DNA from: Fagopyrum homotropicum
Lineage: Eukaryota; Streptophyta; Magnoliopsida; Caryophyllales; Polygonaceae
DNA: 64,000 nucleotides
Direction: 5' to 3'
NCBI GenBank assembly: GCA_033239125.1
Contig: BSWB01000002.1
Span: 52,797,001 to 52,861,000, forward strand
Below, one piece after another: positions 31,658-43,546 of the stretch (within the stretch, counting starts at the first letter, position 1; each line of letters opens with the position of its first letter). The notes beneath the pieces were generated by a model that was given only the letters and a program-made list of their open reading frames with translations, was not told the DNA's origin and searched no databases. The translations under genes and the position numbers were made by a program.

Positions 31658-32975
31658 TCACAAAAGCGTATGCAACTCAACAAAAGAAAAACCGAAACAC
31701 ACAACTATGTTAAAGGCAACGTAAAACTCCGGATAGTTCCTCTGGATACTATCCTCTGTCTCCCAAGTTGCCTCATCAGCTCCTCGTATCGACCACTGAA
31801 TCTTCATCATCAGTATGTCCTTCGAATGCAAGCGTCTCGTACTACGCTCTAAGACAGCTACCGGATGCTCAACGTTCGTGTGGTCTGGCTCGATCACTAG
31901 GTCCTCATGACTGACGATGTGTATCGGGTCTGGTATGTACTCCCGTAACTGAGACACATTGAAGACGGGGTGAACTTCCTCAAGCCTCGGTGGCAAAGCA
32001 AGTTTGTATGCTACATCTCCGACTCGCTCTAGAATCTCGAAAGGTCCGACATATATGGGACTTAGCTTCCCCTTCACACCAAAAGGTCTGACGCCTCGTG
32101 TCAAAGATACTCTCAACCAAACCTGAGCTCCAACTTTGAACTCCATAGGTCTGCGCCTCTTATCTGCATATGACTTCTGACGACTTTGCACTGCTAGAAT
32201 CCGGTCTCGTATCACCGCTACGCTGGTCAGGTCATCCTGAATCTGCTCAAAGGCTACTCCGCTAGCACTACTCGGCTCGTCCCAACACTACGGTGTACGG
32301 CATCTCTATCCGTATAAAGCCTCATAAGCAGCCATCTTGATCAATGCGTGTCAACTGTTTTTATATGAAAACTTCACTAAGGGAAGGTGATTTGGCCACA
32401 CTTTTCCCCTGTCTAGCACGTAGGCTCTCAATATGTCGTTCAGAGTCTGGATGGTCCACTCGAACTGACCATCGGTCTGAGGATAATATGTAGTCGTGAA
32501 CTGCAGACTCGTACCTAGGGCGGCATGTACTTGCTGCCAAAACCTCGAGGTAAATCGTCCGTCTCTATCAGAGACTATAGTCCTAGGTACTCCGTGAAGT
32601 CTCACTATATGTCTAGTAAACTCCTCTGCTAATCGACTTACCGGTCACATCTCCTTGATAGGAATGAAACATGCGGTCTTCGTCAGTCGATCCACTATAA
32701 CCCAGATAGCATCACAACCTTGACTCGGTCTCAAACAGGTAACAAAGTCCATCAATATGGCTTCCATTGAGGGACGGGAAGTGGGTGTAGCTCTCCTCCT
32801 GGTCGATGATGCTCGATATTGACCTGCTAACAAATCGTACACTGATCTACATATCTCATCACGTTTGACTTCAAACCTCTCCAGCAGAAAGAGCGTTTGA
32901 TATCCTGATACATCTTACTCGCACCAGGGTGCACTAAGTAAGATGAAGAGTGAGCCTCTTGTAGGATTCGCTTTC
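31658..32975 (-). pseudogene. pol: Tekay-C integrase and chromodomain (partial pol)
   Basis: This is the C-terminal third of a chromovirus polyprotein on the minus strand in three open pieces. 32842-32645 holds the first catalytic Asp (M-D-F-V) and A-I-W-V-I-V-D-R-L-T-K. 32605-32351 has G-V-P-R-T-I-V-S-D-R-D-G-R-F (second Asp), P-Q-T-D-G-Q-F-E-W-T-I-Q (catalytic Glu) and L-R-A-Y. 32215-31658 has F-K-V-G-A-Q-V-W-L-R-V, Y-V-G-P-F-E-I-L, H-P-V-F-N-V-S-Q-L-R and the chromodomain I-Q-W-S-I-R-G-A-D-E-A-T-W-E. An upstream zinc-domain remnant lies near 32880-32940. RT and gag are absent. Confidence 0.85.
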
Positions 32976-34362
32976 TTCAACCCTCGAGTATTGCAGCACT
33001 TGCTTCATGTGATCTTGTTGAACGTGTAAGTTCTTCCTCCCTTTTTCTTTATCAAGTTCAGGTGTTGCTGCACCTTCTTCCTTCTGTTTCGTTTTCTTCT
33101 TTCGTTCTTCCTTTCTTCTTCTCCAAGAATCAAGTTGGAACCTTGATTCTTGTTAGCATCTCTGTTGTTGATGTGTTGCTGTTCTCAGGCTCTTTAGGTT
33201 GAATCTTGACGTGGTTGGATCAAAGGTTCGAGCTTAGGATCCCTAGCTGAGAAGTTTCTGTTGAGAGAAACCCCGACAGTGTTAACTGTCATGAATCCAC
33301 CCCCACGGCAAGCCGCCCTTGCGCCTTGCTCCGCCACCCCAGGGGTTTCTTTTGCAGTAACTCCCGTTCTTGTGAGTTGCTTCCTTCCTTGCTTTTCTCG
33401 TTCTTTCCCTTGATTCTTATGAATGTTCTTTGCCCCCTGAGTGTTTTGTAAGACTAAGGTTGAGACCTTAGCTTTTGTAAATCTCTTAAATATCATTGAG
33501 ACTAGAAGTTATAGACTTCTAGCAATCGTTTCGGTTCTGATTCTTGATACCTTGTATGAACAGGCTTTCCTCGATCCCTTCCTGAGGGAAACTGAGTTTT
33601 TCTGTGAGTTATTGTTGAGCTTTGAGTTTTCCTTCGAGTGAGGTAAGTCCCTTGGACTTACTTAGCTTCATTCCATATATTGGTTTGAGTGTTTCGGCTT
33701 GTTTGTGTTATTTATCTTGTTATAACGGATAACCGGAATATGATTCACCTTTATAACCTTAATTGGCCCAAGTGTATGATAATCGGGCGGTGACCACTTA
33801 TTTAGTTCTACAGTAGACTAGAATGTGCTCTTGCAACCCAGGCCGGTAGGTAATGGATAGTACTGATCTATTCCTATTGGTAAACGGAAGCGGAGGCGAG
33901 TTTCGAGACATTCTCGTGTGACAAAAGAATTTTAATTAGTAATGATGATATAATGAAAGATAATAATCTGTTGAGTGCAAGTATGTTATATGTTTACATT
34001 ACCTTATGTGTGTTTGTGCCTTTACGTTCTTCTGATATCTAGAATGTTAGCTAACGGTTATACCGACGTTGTAGATGTTCCACAGGTTCAGGATGCTGCT
34101 GAGTGATCCGGATGGTGTGATCCCGTACATTATAGGACGGGATTAGGTTTATGTTTATGTTGTTGTTTTTCCTTTTGTTTTGAACTCGGATGCGAATCTT
34201 TTACGCTTCCCTTTGTTTTGAACCTTTGGTTTTATATTGAGTTTTGGTTTTCATTTGCCCGTGTCTTGTTGTAAGATTCGTTGTGATCTACTCTGAGGGT
34301 CGGGATCCATTGTGAGGTTCTAGCCCGTAACGCTTCGAGTTCCCAGAACTTGGGGTGTTACA
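32976..34362 (+). repeat. 5'-truncated forward LTR in Tekay-C
   Basis: Aligns with the downstream two thirds of the other chromovirus LTRs: donor hairpin at 33643-33661, gttagctaac at 34046-34055, acceptor at 34085, and the terminal block ending ggggtgttaca. The U3 part is missing. The frame 33194-33496 (minus) is LTR sequence, not a gene. Confidence 0.75.
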
Positions 34363-34367
34363 TTCTT

Positions 34368-34999
34368 GACCGGAAAAATCGGTATCTTAGTAGTTCCTAC
34401 GCGATAATGGATCTGAGCCTAGTAAACAACACGCCAGCAATCCTAAATTTATTGAAAGCCAAGTGAAGCTGTTAGGAACTGAGTAATTGAAGAGCAGATT
34501 TCCGGGAATAAACCCATGTAAAAGAAACCCTTACCAGTAGGGTCATTGTATAGAACTCGTCACACTTGACTTTCAATAACTTTTATGCGTTCCTTGTGTT
34601 CACATCGAGCATCATAGTTGTTGTGTCATCCGTACACCGGTACTGGAAATACATTCTACATAAGAGCAAGGGGAAATGAGGTTTAGGCAAGCCGTAAATT
34701 GTAAAAATGCTATAAAACAACTAGGATGCGTTTGAAGACATGTTTTACATCTTCTTTCTATGGAACCCAGCACGTGTCACATACAAACTCTTGTTGCTAA
34801 AAAAAAGCTAGGCATGTCTTCTTAAGTCAACTCTGGAACGTGCACCTTAAGCCGAAGAAGTTGTGCGTGAATTATATCAGTAATCTACAAATGGAACAAA
34901 CACACTAGTTTAATTAGGGGTACAAATTAAAAATGGCGTAACAATACCTACTCATTATGAATGAAGAGAAATACCGTCGTTGCTTGTTCATCCGCAACA
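34368..34999. other. Unassigned DNA between Tekay-C and the RPA-like gene
   Basis: No coding signal is recognised. It may hold the 3' end of the minus-strand gene at 35000-37000. Confidence 0.35.
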
Positions 35000-37000
35000 A
35001 AAGTGACCTCGGTCAGGTGAACCGGAAGCTCCGCATTGATCGTCTGGATAACTCGCGAGTCAATAGTAATCTTTTTGTCTCAATACCTCCACACATTTTC
35101 AGTCTGTCAAATGAGCGTAAGCAAACGAGGTAGGTGGTATTCCCAAACTCAAGAGTTGAAATGTAAGAGGGAATTACTAGTTGTGTATGGCATCTGCACA
35201 CGCCGTTAGGATAGACCCGTATTTTGGTTGACATGAAACGGAAAGGGAAAAACCTGCATTGTAAACAAGCACAAATTTCTCAAAACAAGTATGTAGGAGT
35301 AGGCATACTCACAAAGCTGCTTATTTTCATTCCAATTAGTTCACTAGGTCATCGATCAATAGGTACTCGAGTTTCTAAAATTTAGCCATCATGGTCGAGA
35401 CCAAGATAATGTTCTCGCAACTACCAAATAAGTGCATGGTTTCCAAGTTAATCATAAAAGGGAAGTTCACAACAAGGCATGCATGAAGACATTAGAGAAG
35501 AGTACGCTTTTGTGGGAAGGAAAATTAGGGTACATGTATTCCGTAATTGAGATATCCCTTATTGTTAGTGAAATGCCCCCGTGGAAACGATTTTCTCAAG
35601 TGGCACCCACAATAGAGAACTACGAGATCTACATTACAAACTAGAGAAAAGACTGACCTTTCGGTGACAGTGGGAATATGAATTAAATAGAGCGGAAATA
35701 GGAAACATTCTACCAAAGCGGTCGTCGGTAGTAGAGCTTTGGGGCAAGTTGTGTATTGTGACAAACGGGCTTGCTTGTTGGCTCGAGCTAGCACCATCCA
35801 TGACTGCAGTGACTTCCGTGGAGTTGGTGAAGTAGATTTTTTGTTCGCCGTTGTAAGTTGCAGAGTATGGGGGAACCGACTTGACAATCAAGTTATTCAT
35901 GTCATACCAACGGCCCCTCTCGAGGATGGTCTCATACACATATATGTTCACGTCAAAGAGAGAGTAGTGGTCATATTGTTTCCCTGCATGGAGGAACAAA
36001 CTGAGGGTTTAGTAGAAGGCAGGTAGGGGACACCAAAAAAATATGTACATGGGAATCGCTTACCGTCTCGTCAAGGAAAACCATTCTCTAGTAACTACAC
36101 TTGTTCGGGTTTTGTTGTTTTGATTGCTTGTCGATGATCCTCACACGCACAATCTGGGACTTGGCCTTCTATGTGAGCTTGTCCAAAGTGGAACGACCAG
36201 TCGGATGATGATTGGCTGATATACAAGATTGAATGTGTAAAGATGGGGAATGCAAAATCAAGGTCTGTTAGAGTGCCAATACGCATGTGTTTTTCAGGGC
36301 ATATAAAGGGCATTAATTAAACAAGAATAAACACAAGGGATTTCCCTGTTTTTCCACGCACAAACAAAAGGAAGGGACCAAAAAACATGAAGAAAGCCTA
36401 GGGACATGCAGCTAAGATGCAAACAAAGAGTGGTTTCCTACCCACAGACAAGGCAAACAAGTAGGTGAGACTTCTCTAAGAAAACCAAACATGCACAAAG
36501 ATGTAATAGACAAATAGAAATGGAGAACGACCATAACGGGGTAACTTGCATTGTCGAAGCCGGGGATGTAGCAGGTTGCAGGAAGCTGAAGATGGCGTCT
36601 TGGGTACCTGCATACACAGGCGTAGAAGTCAGTATTGCTTTAAGGAGGTCAACGACGAGTCAGTGTTGGTACTTCGTAAGGAAAACTAAGGGGTTAGATG
36701 AAATGATGGAAAAGCAACGAACACCCCCTGGGATACAAAAAAGACGTTGTGGGACGTTAAAAAAACTAACACAAAGAGGAAGGGGAGTAGAAGAAAAACA
36801 AACTTCATCCAAAAAAAACAATTACCAACAGTGGAGTAGGACTGCCAGCATACAAACAAGAACGGAAGAGAAGGAACTAAGAGAGGAGAAGTAGTGTAAA
36901 ACAATGTAGAAAAAGAAAAGATGGGAAAGAAAATTGAGACCGCAACTCACCGGGCAAAGCAGGAAAGGAAGGAAGTGATAAGCCGGCGACATAATGGAGG
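35000..37000 (-). pseudogene. Possible RPA70-like (OB-fold) gene or remnant
   Basis: Several exon-like pieces lie on the minus strand. One (about 36085-36062) reads M-V-F-L-D-E-T before a gtaagc donor. The next (about 35993-35800) reads G-K-Q-Y-D-H-Y-S-L-F, then L-E-R-G-R-W-Y-D-M-N-N-L-I-V-K-S-V and Y-N-G-E-Q-K-I-Y-F-T-N-S-T-E-V. That order fits the plant replication protein A OB fold (DUF223-like), which also travels in Helitrons. An upstream candidate start, M-S-P-A-Y-H-F, lies just before a ggtgagtt donor near 36955. The two central exons join out of frame by one base as I read them, so it may be a pseudogene. A TATA-like ctatataaag (minus) lies near 37460. The call rests on pattern memory. 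Confidence 0.4.
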
Positions 37001-37330
37001 CAATAATGGAGCGTTAATCATGATATAAGTGTGTTGCATGCGAGGTATCTCCGAAGAAGGACTTTCATGGTGAACGCGTTGGTAGAGCATTCTTTAGTCA
37101 CGAAATCCTACACGTGTAACGAAGGTAGAATGGTTGCGGCATGCACCAGGAATAGAAGGTCATAAGAGAAACCAAGGATCGGAGAACGGGGAAGAAAAAA
37201 GGACGGTGTAGTTGGCCAATGGGCATCTGGGAAGTCAAACAAAATGGGTTCTGCAACCCTAATAATGATTAACATGTTCAGAGGAAGGTGGGCCTCATTA
37301 AAGCTAGTAGTTGAGCTTGAAGGCAAGCGT

Positions 37331-38463
37331 TGATATGAGTCGCTCCTAAATGGATTTCAGCTACAATCACAATTGGCCTAGTCAACTAATTAAATGGGCT
37401 TTCAAACAAAAGGGCAAATTTGAAGTTACACTATTCATAAGAGCAAGTCTCCTTTATATAGTAACAATGATAAGAGAGACTTCCCCAAAGATATTTTTGG
37501 GTTTTAATTTCAGGTGCATTGCTTTGAACCAATATGTGCACAATTTTGTACCAATATGTGCATTAATTTGTATTCATACTTGCATTACTTTGTACCAATA
37601 TGTGCATAAATATTTTTTTAAATTATTTTTTAATAATGTTTATTTAAAAAAAATAAAGTTAAAAAGAAAGTGTCTAGTCGGGCTTTTGATTAATAACATG
37701 ATTGCAAATGAACGTTAATGATTGCTTAATATATTACCGATCATGATGTTGTACCACTGTAAGTATTCATGGATGTGAAATAGTGGATAAAAATACACTT
37801 TCCATAATAAGATTTTATTTATGCTAATAATATTAATCCATTTAATGATTGTTTAATATATTGACGACCATTACTTTAATATAACGATCTAATTTTGTTT
37901 TTTCTGAATATTAAAATTTTTAAAGCCCGTTATCTGTGTTTTTTAACTATCATTATTTCAACCAACTCATAATTATTATTTTTACGTTAAATTATTTTTT
38001 TGAACGTTTTTTGAACATTAGTTTTTTAACGCTATTTTTTTTATCGATCATTGTTTGTGTATTCTACTTTTTTTTATGATATCTTTGAATGGATTAATAA
38101 ATTTGGGATCATTATTTTTTTAACGATCGTTATATGTATATTATAACTCTTTGTAAAGTATTATTACTAGTCGTTAAAACAAACTATACATATCAGGACC
38201 GAATACACGACATTTATTATTAGTAACACTTGTTAAAAATGGAAATGCATTATATAAAATTAGTCAATATTTACCGTATAGATAATAAGAACTTGAACAT
38301 TCATTTGTGTAGATCGAGTGGTTGATATAAGTTTTCACTCCCTTTATGCTCTCATAATATATATATATATAAAATAGGAATCTTTTCGTAAGGTATGGAG
38401 TAAGAATCTTGTACAGTCACACGATTTGACAAAATGAACATCCTAGATTAATCGCTGCTAATC
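37331..38463. other. AT-rich spacer left of the CACTA element
   Basis: Strongly AT-rich, with no open frame of interest. It contains a 22-bp tandem array (37514-37611) and many t-runs. No terminal repeats were found. Confidence 0.6.
37514..37611 (+). repeat. 22-bp tandem repeat, about 4.5 units
   Basis: Units start at 37514, 37536, 37558 and 37580, with a partial unit at 37602, of the form gtgcattactttgtaccaatat. Units 3 and 4 differ at a few positions. Confidence 0.85.
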
Positions 38464-38895
38464 ACTACTACAAAAAGGAGATGATAACCCGGGCGTTTGA
38501 AAGAATATACTTCGGACTCCCACCGGGGTAAAGGTTAGGGCGGTATTTGGTCCATCAACTTTATACCCCGGGCGTGTGTAAAACAACATCCGGGTTATTT
38601 TATCTCCTTCAATTTTGGTACAAACATTGGCAACCGGGATATATTATGATCAAATAACCCGGCAACCTTGAACCCGGGGTATTTGATAATGTCACATAAC
38701 CGGGTATGGACCGGGTTATTTGATGCCATTTATTTTAATAATTAATAACCGGGTATTGGGAAGCGGGTTATCTTAAACCAATAAATAACCCTGAGGGTAG
38801 GATCTGGGTTATTCGAGTATGTGACGACCTAATAATCCTTACAATGAAGATCCGTGTTATAATGTATAAAATTTATAACGAGACCACTCCGAATT
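38464..38895. repeat. CACTA terminus and subterminal repeats
   Basis: At least nine copies of an ataacccgg/ccgggttat word occur in both orientations (about 38483, 38590, 38653, 38696, 38710, 38746, 38763, 38783, 38805). Such arrays are where the element-encoded TNP1-type protein binds in En/Spm elements. Copies near the terminus are the best matches; those beyond 38780 are decayed. Confidence 0.85.
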
Positions 38896-39767
38896 ATTTA
38901 ACCCGGATTTAATGTTCAGATTCTGTACGTTTTTAATGGCATTCAGAAATTGTAACTGTCCCAAATGCAGAAAGAACTTCAGCAACCAATTCAATTCACA
39001 AACATGATTCAAAGTCATGTACTTAACTCAAAACATTCACTGCAGTTTTGTGATCACCAATATCACATCGAAGATAACCAAATTCACAAACATAATTCAA
39101 AGTCATGATTCAAAGTCATGATTCAAAAACTAAATGTCACTAAGTGTATAAAGATTTAAATGTTCACAATCTTCAAAAGATATATTCATCGTCCTAGCAA
39201 TGCACATCAACTAGACGATAACCGGTGATGAAATCTGCACTGTTTTTGCCGGAGAGATCATAAAGCCTTACAAAAGATCAAGTTTTGAAATTCGTCACTT
39301 TCACTGCTTTGGAACTTCCTGGAGAGCACAATAACACCAAGTTTGAGAAAGTTACAAAGTGAAAGGTATATGGAGCACACAAACCAAAATATATACTAGA
39401 AGAAAAGGACATTCAATGCAGTCTACGGAAATGTCAAACATTTGTTCATGAAAGCCAAAGAACAACACCCTAGGGTTGATTTCAATCTGTCCAAAAAATA
39501 TATTCGAGGTCGGAACCCACAATCCAAATCCAAATCATATAAATGCAATCAAAGTTTCGAATTTCATACCTAAGAGATTAGTTGAAGCAAATATTCCAGC
39601 CACTCCTTACAAACTTCTTCAATTTCATCATACGAGTAAGTATCTTTTTTCCCATACCACTGTAAAGATATCAGAAATTAACTTTGATAAGCTCATGAGT
39701 ATAATATTTAATGAAAAGCCAAAATAATGTTAAAATATGTTGAAACGTACAATCTTTGGGACACTGT
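38896..39767 (-). other. CACTA 3' region downstream of the protease exons
   Basis: AT-rich. Short repeats of gattcaaagtcatg and ttcacaaacat occur at 38995-39130. The last protease exon ends near 39768; a final exon may lie at 39590-39730, but I cannot fix its frame. Confidence 0.4.
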
Positions 39768-40770
39768 GACTTCTTCTTAATATGATCTCGCGCATAAATC
39801 TGAACACATAATATCCACAATCATTCAAGTTTGGAGTCTGCGGACACTACAGATCAAGAAAAAAACATATATTAAACTAGTGATATACATATTACGTCAA
39901 ATGTAAATGTTTGTGCCTTATAACTAATAAAAAAATATGAGAAGATATGAAAATTAACCTTTATGGACTGCCACCGAGTAATTTTTCGAGGTTTTTTTAG
40001 TCCCAAACTAGTGTATTTTAAAGTATAAACCCTACACAATAAGATAAAAAGAAATGGTTTGAATACTATATACGAAATTACTTATATGTTGAAAATAGTA
40101 CGAAAAACTTACAAATCAACTAATTGCTCAGCATCATCATTTTGTTGTCCATGCAACGGGCCAATCCAATATGCAAACCCTTTGTGAGGGTGTAAAATCA
40201 ACAACACCCAATGATTCCTATACTTACACTGATAAGTAATTATTTATAAGAGTGTATACACATATAAAAGGAATAAATAGAACAATACTAACCCAACATA
40301 ATATGGAGCAAAAAATATTCGGTTTTCGATATCGCCTTTCATGGCCCCTGCAATATAAGTAGCATGTTCTTTGATTCTCATATCACCACGACTTTTGGAA
40401 GAAATTAACATTGGACAAAGAAATCCGAATGTTTTACTTGATTCACAATGTGTCTCCGAGAGAAATCTACATTGATAAAATAATATAAGCATGCAATAAA
40501 GAAAAATAGATTAAGTTAAATCTAGTGAAAACTAACCTCATATATATTGATATATGACACATTTGTAGCTCTTGCTTGTCTAGCCAAATCTGAATTTCAT
40601 TCTTGCTAATGGAGATATCAAGATTTGATCGATTGAAAACCTCCTCTGGAATATTAATCTCTTTAGTAGAACCATCAGAAAAATCATCTAGCAGCCAACG
40701 AAAGTCATCGACCAGAACCAAAACTGAACCTTGATCCTTTGGTTCGGGAGAAGGTTGTTTCGTTAATTCC
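39768..40770 (-). pseudogene. Ulp1/C48-like cysteine protease part of the CACTA TNP1 gene
   Basis: Exons are read on the minus strand. About 40770-40520 ends in Q-I-W-L-D-K-Q-E-L-Q-M-C. About 40465-40293 has G-F-L-C-P-M and F-F-A-P-Y-Y-V-G. About 40213-40105 begins N-H-W-V-L-L-I-L-H-P and runs to F-A-Y-W-I-G-P-L-H-G. About 40030-39958 has S-L-G-L-K-K-P. About 39850-39768 has C-P-Q-T-P-N-L-N-D-C-G-Y-Y-V-F-R-F-M. This is the fold order of Ulp1 (SUMO protease) domains carried by plant CACTA elements: His in H-W (40208-40213) and Cys in D-C-G-Y-Y-V (about 39818). The Asp expected in the Y-x-L-D-P-L position is Gly here, so activity is doubtful. Introns have GT/AG-like borders. Confidence 0.7.
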
Positions 40771-40791
40771 TTTTCCTTTTGCTTGTTGCTC

Positions 40792-43546
40792 TGTAACACC
40801 CCGGATCCTAGAGGACTCGAAATGCTACGAGCTGGGACCTCACAATGGGTCCCGGCCCTTAGCTTGACAACAACTTCATCGGACCTTACAACACGGCATA
40901 AATTAAATGGCAAAACATAGAGTTTTATATCATGAGCGAAATGAAAAATCCAAATCTAAAAACAATACAGCCAAGTCTCAAAACTAAAATGACAACATCA
41001 GTCTCAACAGTCGTGAAATAAAAGATAACAGTCCCGTCCTATAATGCACGGAATCCCGGCTGCCCACTACCGCCGGATCACTCGATCGCCTCCCTAACCT
41101 GCAAAGCATCTACACGCGGTATAAAACCGTTAGCTAATAATCTATGCATAAGTATAAGGGTAAAAGCATAAACACACAACATACACAATTAGCATGCAAC
41201 ACTCATTCCTTTTGTTATCTTTAATTAAGTGATACGTCATTACTAATGATACTTATTTTGTGACACAAGGGATTCCCAAACCTCGCCCTTGTCCCCGTTT
41301 ACCAACGCGGACTGGTACTAATGCATTTGACCGTCTACCTGATTGGGCTGGTCGCAGGGAACCTCCTAGACTCTCGCAAGAGCTAGACAGATGATGTCAC
41401 GGCCCATTATCATACACTTGGGTCAATTACACAATATACTAAAGTCGGCCTATTCCGGTTTCGTTATTTATCTTAACTAACAAACACCACTCATACACAT
41501 TACACACATGCAAGAAGCCAGCTAAGTAAGTCCGTGGACTTACCAGAATCAAATCTCGCCTCTATTAACACCACTCAATCAGTAACTGCAGAAACTCAGT
41601 TGTCTGTCAAAGGAGACATGTGGGTCAATACATTTCCCTAGGTACTTAGAAGTCTGAAACTCCTAAGCTGTAAGATCCTATTTGGACATAATTTATTACA
41701 GTACTTATTTAAGGTAACATGACTATTCTACCCTTGGTCCCGAGACTTCCAAAAACTCGTAATACGTACTTAAAATTCTTATTTGAGGCGAATTAACCAT
41801 ATTCTACTCCCTAGGGTGATTTTAGGTAAAAACTAGAGAAAATACCCACTTTCTATTTCTCGAAAAGTCACTAAGGTCCAACTACAGCTTCAAATATGAA
41901 ATTAAAATAAACTTACAAAAATTCAGAAATAAATCTCTAAATTATCTATGATATCTAATCTACTCATAGGAGAAAGAATTTCCTAAAACTGTTCAATTAT
42001 CACTTTTACAAAAATCCTTAAAGTTGGCTACTACACTAAAAATGTTCCTATACTTAGTCAAAAATCAATGCTGGAAAAACAGCTTAACTACTCTACTTTG
42101 AGACCCTATAACTTTCAATCCAACCGTTCATTTATTCCCAAATTTTAACACGGTAAACTACATATATCTATCTATGATCTATCAAAAATTCAACGGTGGA
42201 TCTTCAACCAATCTTTTTAACATTGATTCACAACAGTGGGTAATTTTCAACTTCAAAAATTGAAGAAACAAAAATCTGTACACAAAGAGTTCATGAGATC
42301 CTGAGTTCTATATTCACTGTCAACTATTCTGCATCAACACAACTACTCTCACCCATCCTATGTTCAACCTATGGTGACAAACATCAACCTATACATTTAT
42401 AGACTCCATCTAAGATCTGTACAGAAGTTAACATCCGGGAATCATTCACTTACCGGACTGTAGCATCTCAGAGGAAGAACGTGCTACTGGACTCGAGGGT
42501 TAGACTTCACTACTGTAGCTTTGGGACGGCTCTGCTTGGCCTTGTTGTGGGCATCCGATGTAGTCAAGTTAGGGACCCGTACGTCCGGCACAGAGAAGGA
42601 GCACGTGAGAGACTGAACCAAGACACTAGAGAGAGAGAAGGAAAAGAAGGTTGGCCTTACCGGAGGGACAGAAGAAGAGTGAGCCGCTTCAGCCGTCCTC
42701 GGCGCTGGTGACTATGGTTTGGGTGCTGAGCGGTTCTAGTGTCAACTGTAGATAATGAAAGGCTCCTCCACCTGTTGGCTTCTTTTCTTGAGAGTTTCTG
42801 CGTTTGAGACCACTGCTGAATGTATGCAGAAGGCTGTTGAACGTATGCAGAAGAGGGAGCAGAAGAGGCGTACATAACAGGAGTTACGCTCTTGTAACGT
42901 TCAGACGGTTGAACTCTTCCAGATGGGCTGGAGGGGAACGCAACAAGGATTTGAAGGGAGGAAGCGGAGGTTGGGCCTGCACAAGGGAGCTGCTGCTGGG
43001 CTCGAAGTGTTGCTGGGTCTGTGCAACTGCGAGGACAAGCTGGGCTGAAGCAGTGGCAAGCAAACTAGGTTGAAACTAAGTATAGGAAGAGTGGGTTGAA
43101 AGTGGATGAGGTTGTCCTGGCTTTGTTACAGCCTTGTCAAAACGTGTCATGGCCTTGTCATGGTCTCGTCTCAGGCTTGTCATGATCTCGTCTCAGCCTT
43201 GTCATGATCTCATCTAAAGTCGTCGTTAAGAATTAATTATAAGAATTAGGGTTTGATATAATTCTATCATTTTATGTGGATTAAATTCTACATAAAAGGA
43301 TAAATAATTATAAGAATTAGGGTTTGATATAATTCTATCATTTTATGTGAATTAAATTCTATATAAAATGATAAATAATTATAAAAATTAGGGTTTGATA
43401 TAATTCTATCATTTTATGTGAATTAAATTCTACATAAAATGATAAAATTTGTGAAGAAAGAAATGCTAGATAGAATGGGAAACCGTCAACGGCTCGAAGT
43501 CCGATTTGATTCACAATTAAACGGAATAAAAATTCCGGATATTACA
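40792..43546 (-). mobile_element. Solo chromovirus LTR (LTR-D), reversed
   Basis: 2755 bp, from tgtaacaccccgg (40792) to attaca (43546), with no interior. It contains the donor hairpin (41543-41526), acceptor (41099), a GC-rich stretch (about 42440-43070) and a 71-bp tandem repeat in U3. The flanks are gctc on the left and tcgat on the right, so no clean 5-bp duplication remains; a 3-nt loss at the left junction would explain it. Frames at 42481-43073 are LTR sequence. Confidence 0.8.
43234..43446 (-). repeat. 71-bp tandem repeat with hairpins in LTR-D
   Basis: Three units at a spacing of exactly 71 bp (marker gggtttgata at 43249, 43320, 43391). Each holds an inverted repeat of the atcattttatgt ... 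acataaaatgat type. In LTR-F the same hairpin occurs once (about 52357-52392). Confidence 0.85.

Larger units (their letters stand above)
31052..34362. mobile_element. Rearranged chromovirus insertion with two U5 ends (Tekay-C)
   Basis: The left end is tgtaacaccccaag and the right end is its inverted copy (cttggggtgttaca), with ttctt duplicated on both sides (31047-31051, 34363-34367). The inverted similarity covers about 165 bp at roughly 90% identity. The left half (31052 to about 32975) is a shortened reversed 3' LTR, polypurine tract and pol C-terminus on the minus strand. The right half (about 32976-34362) is a 5'-truncated LTR on the plus strand. A normal element would have U3 at one end and U5 at the other; here both ends are U5. 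Confidence 0.8.

Noticed and set aside
37350..37718. 122-codon plus-strand frame
   Set aside because: It runs through the 22-bp tandem repeat and AT-rich spacer; no coding character.
38480..38820. Repeated short words that might suggest a CRISPR-like array
   Set aside because: Irregular spacing, both orientations and a CACTA terminus next to it; these are subterminal repeats in a eukaryotic transposon.
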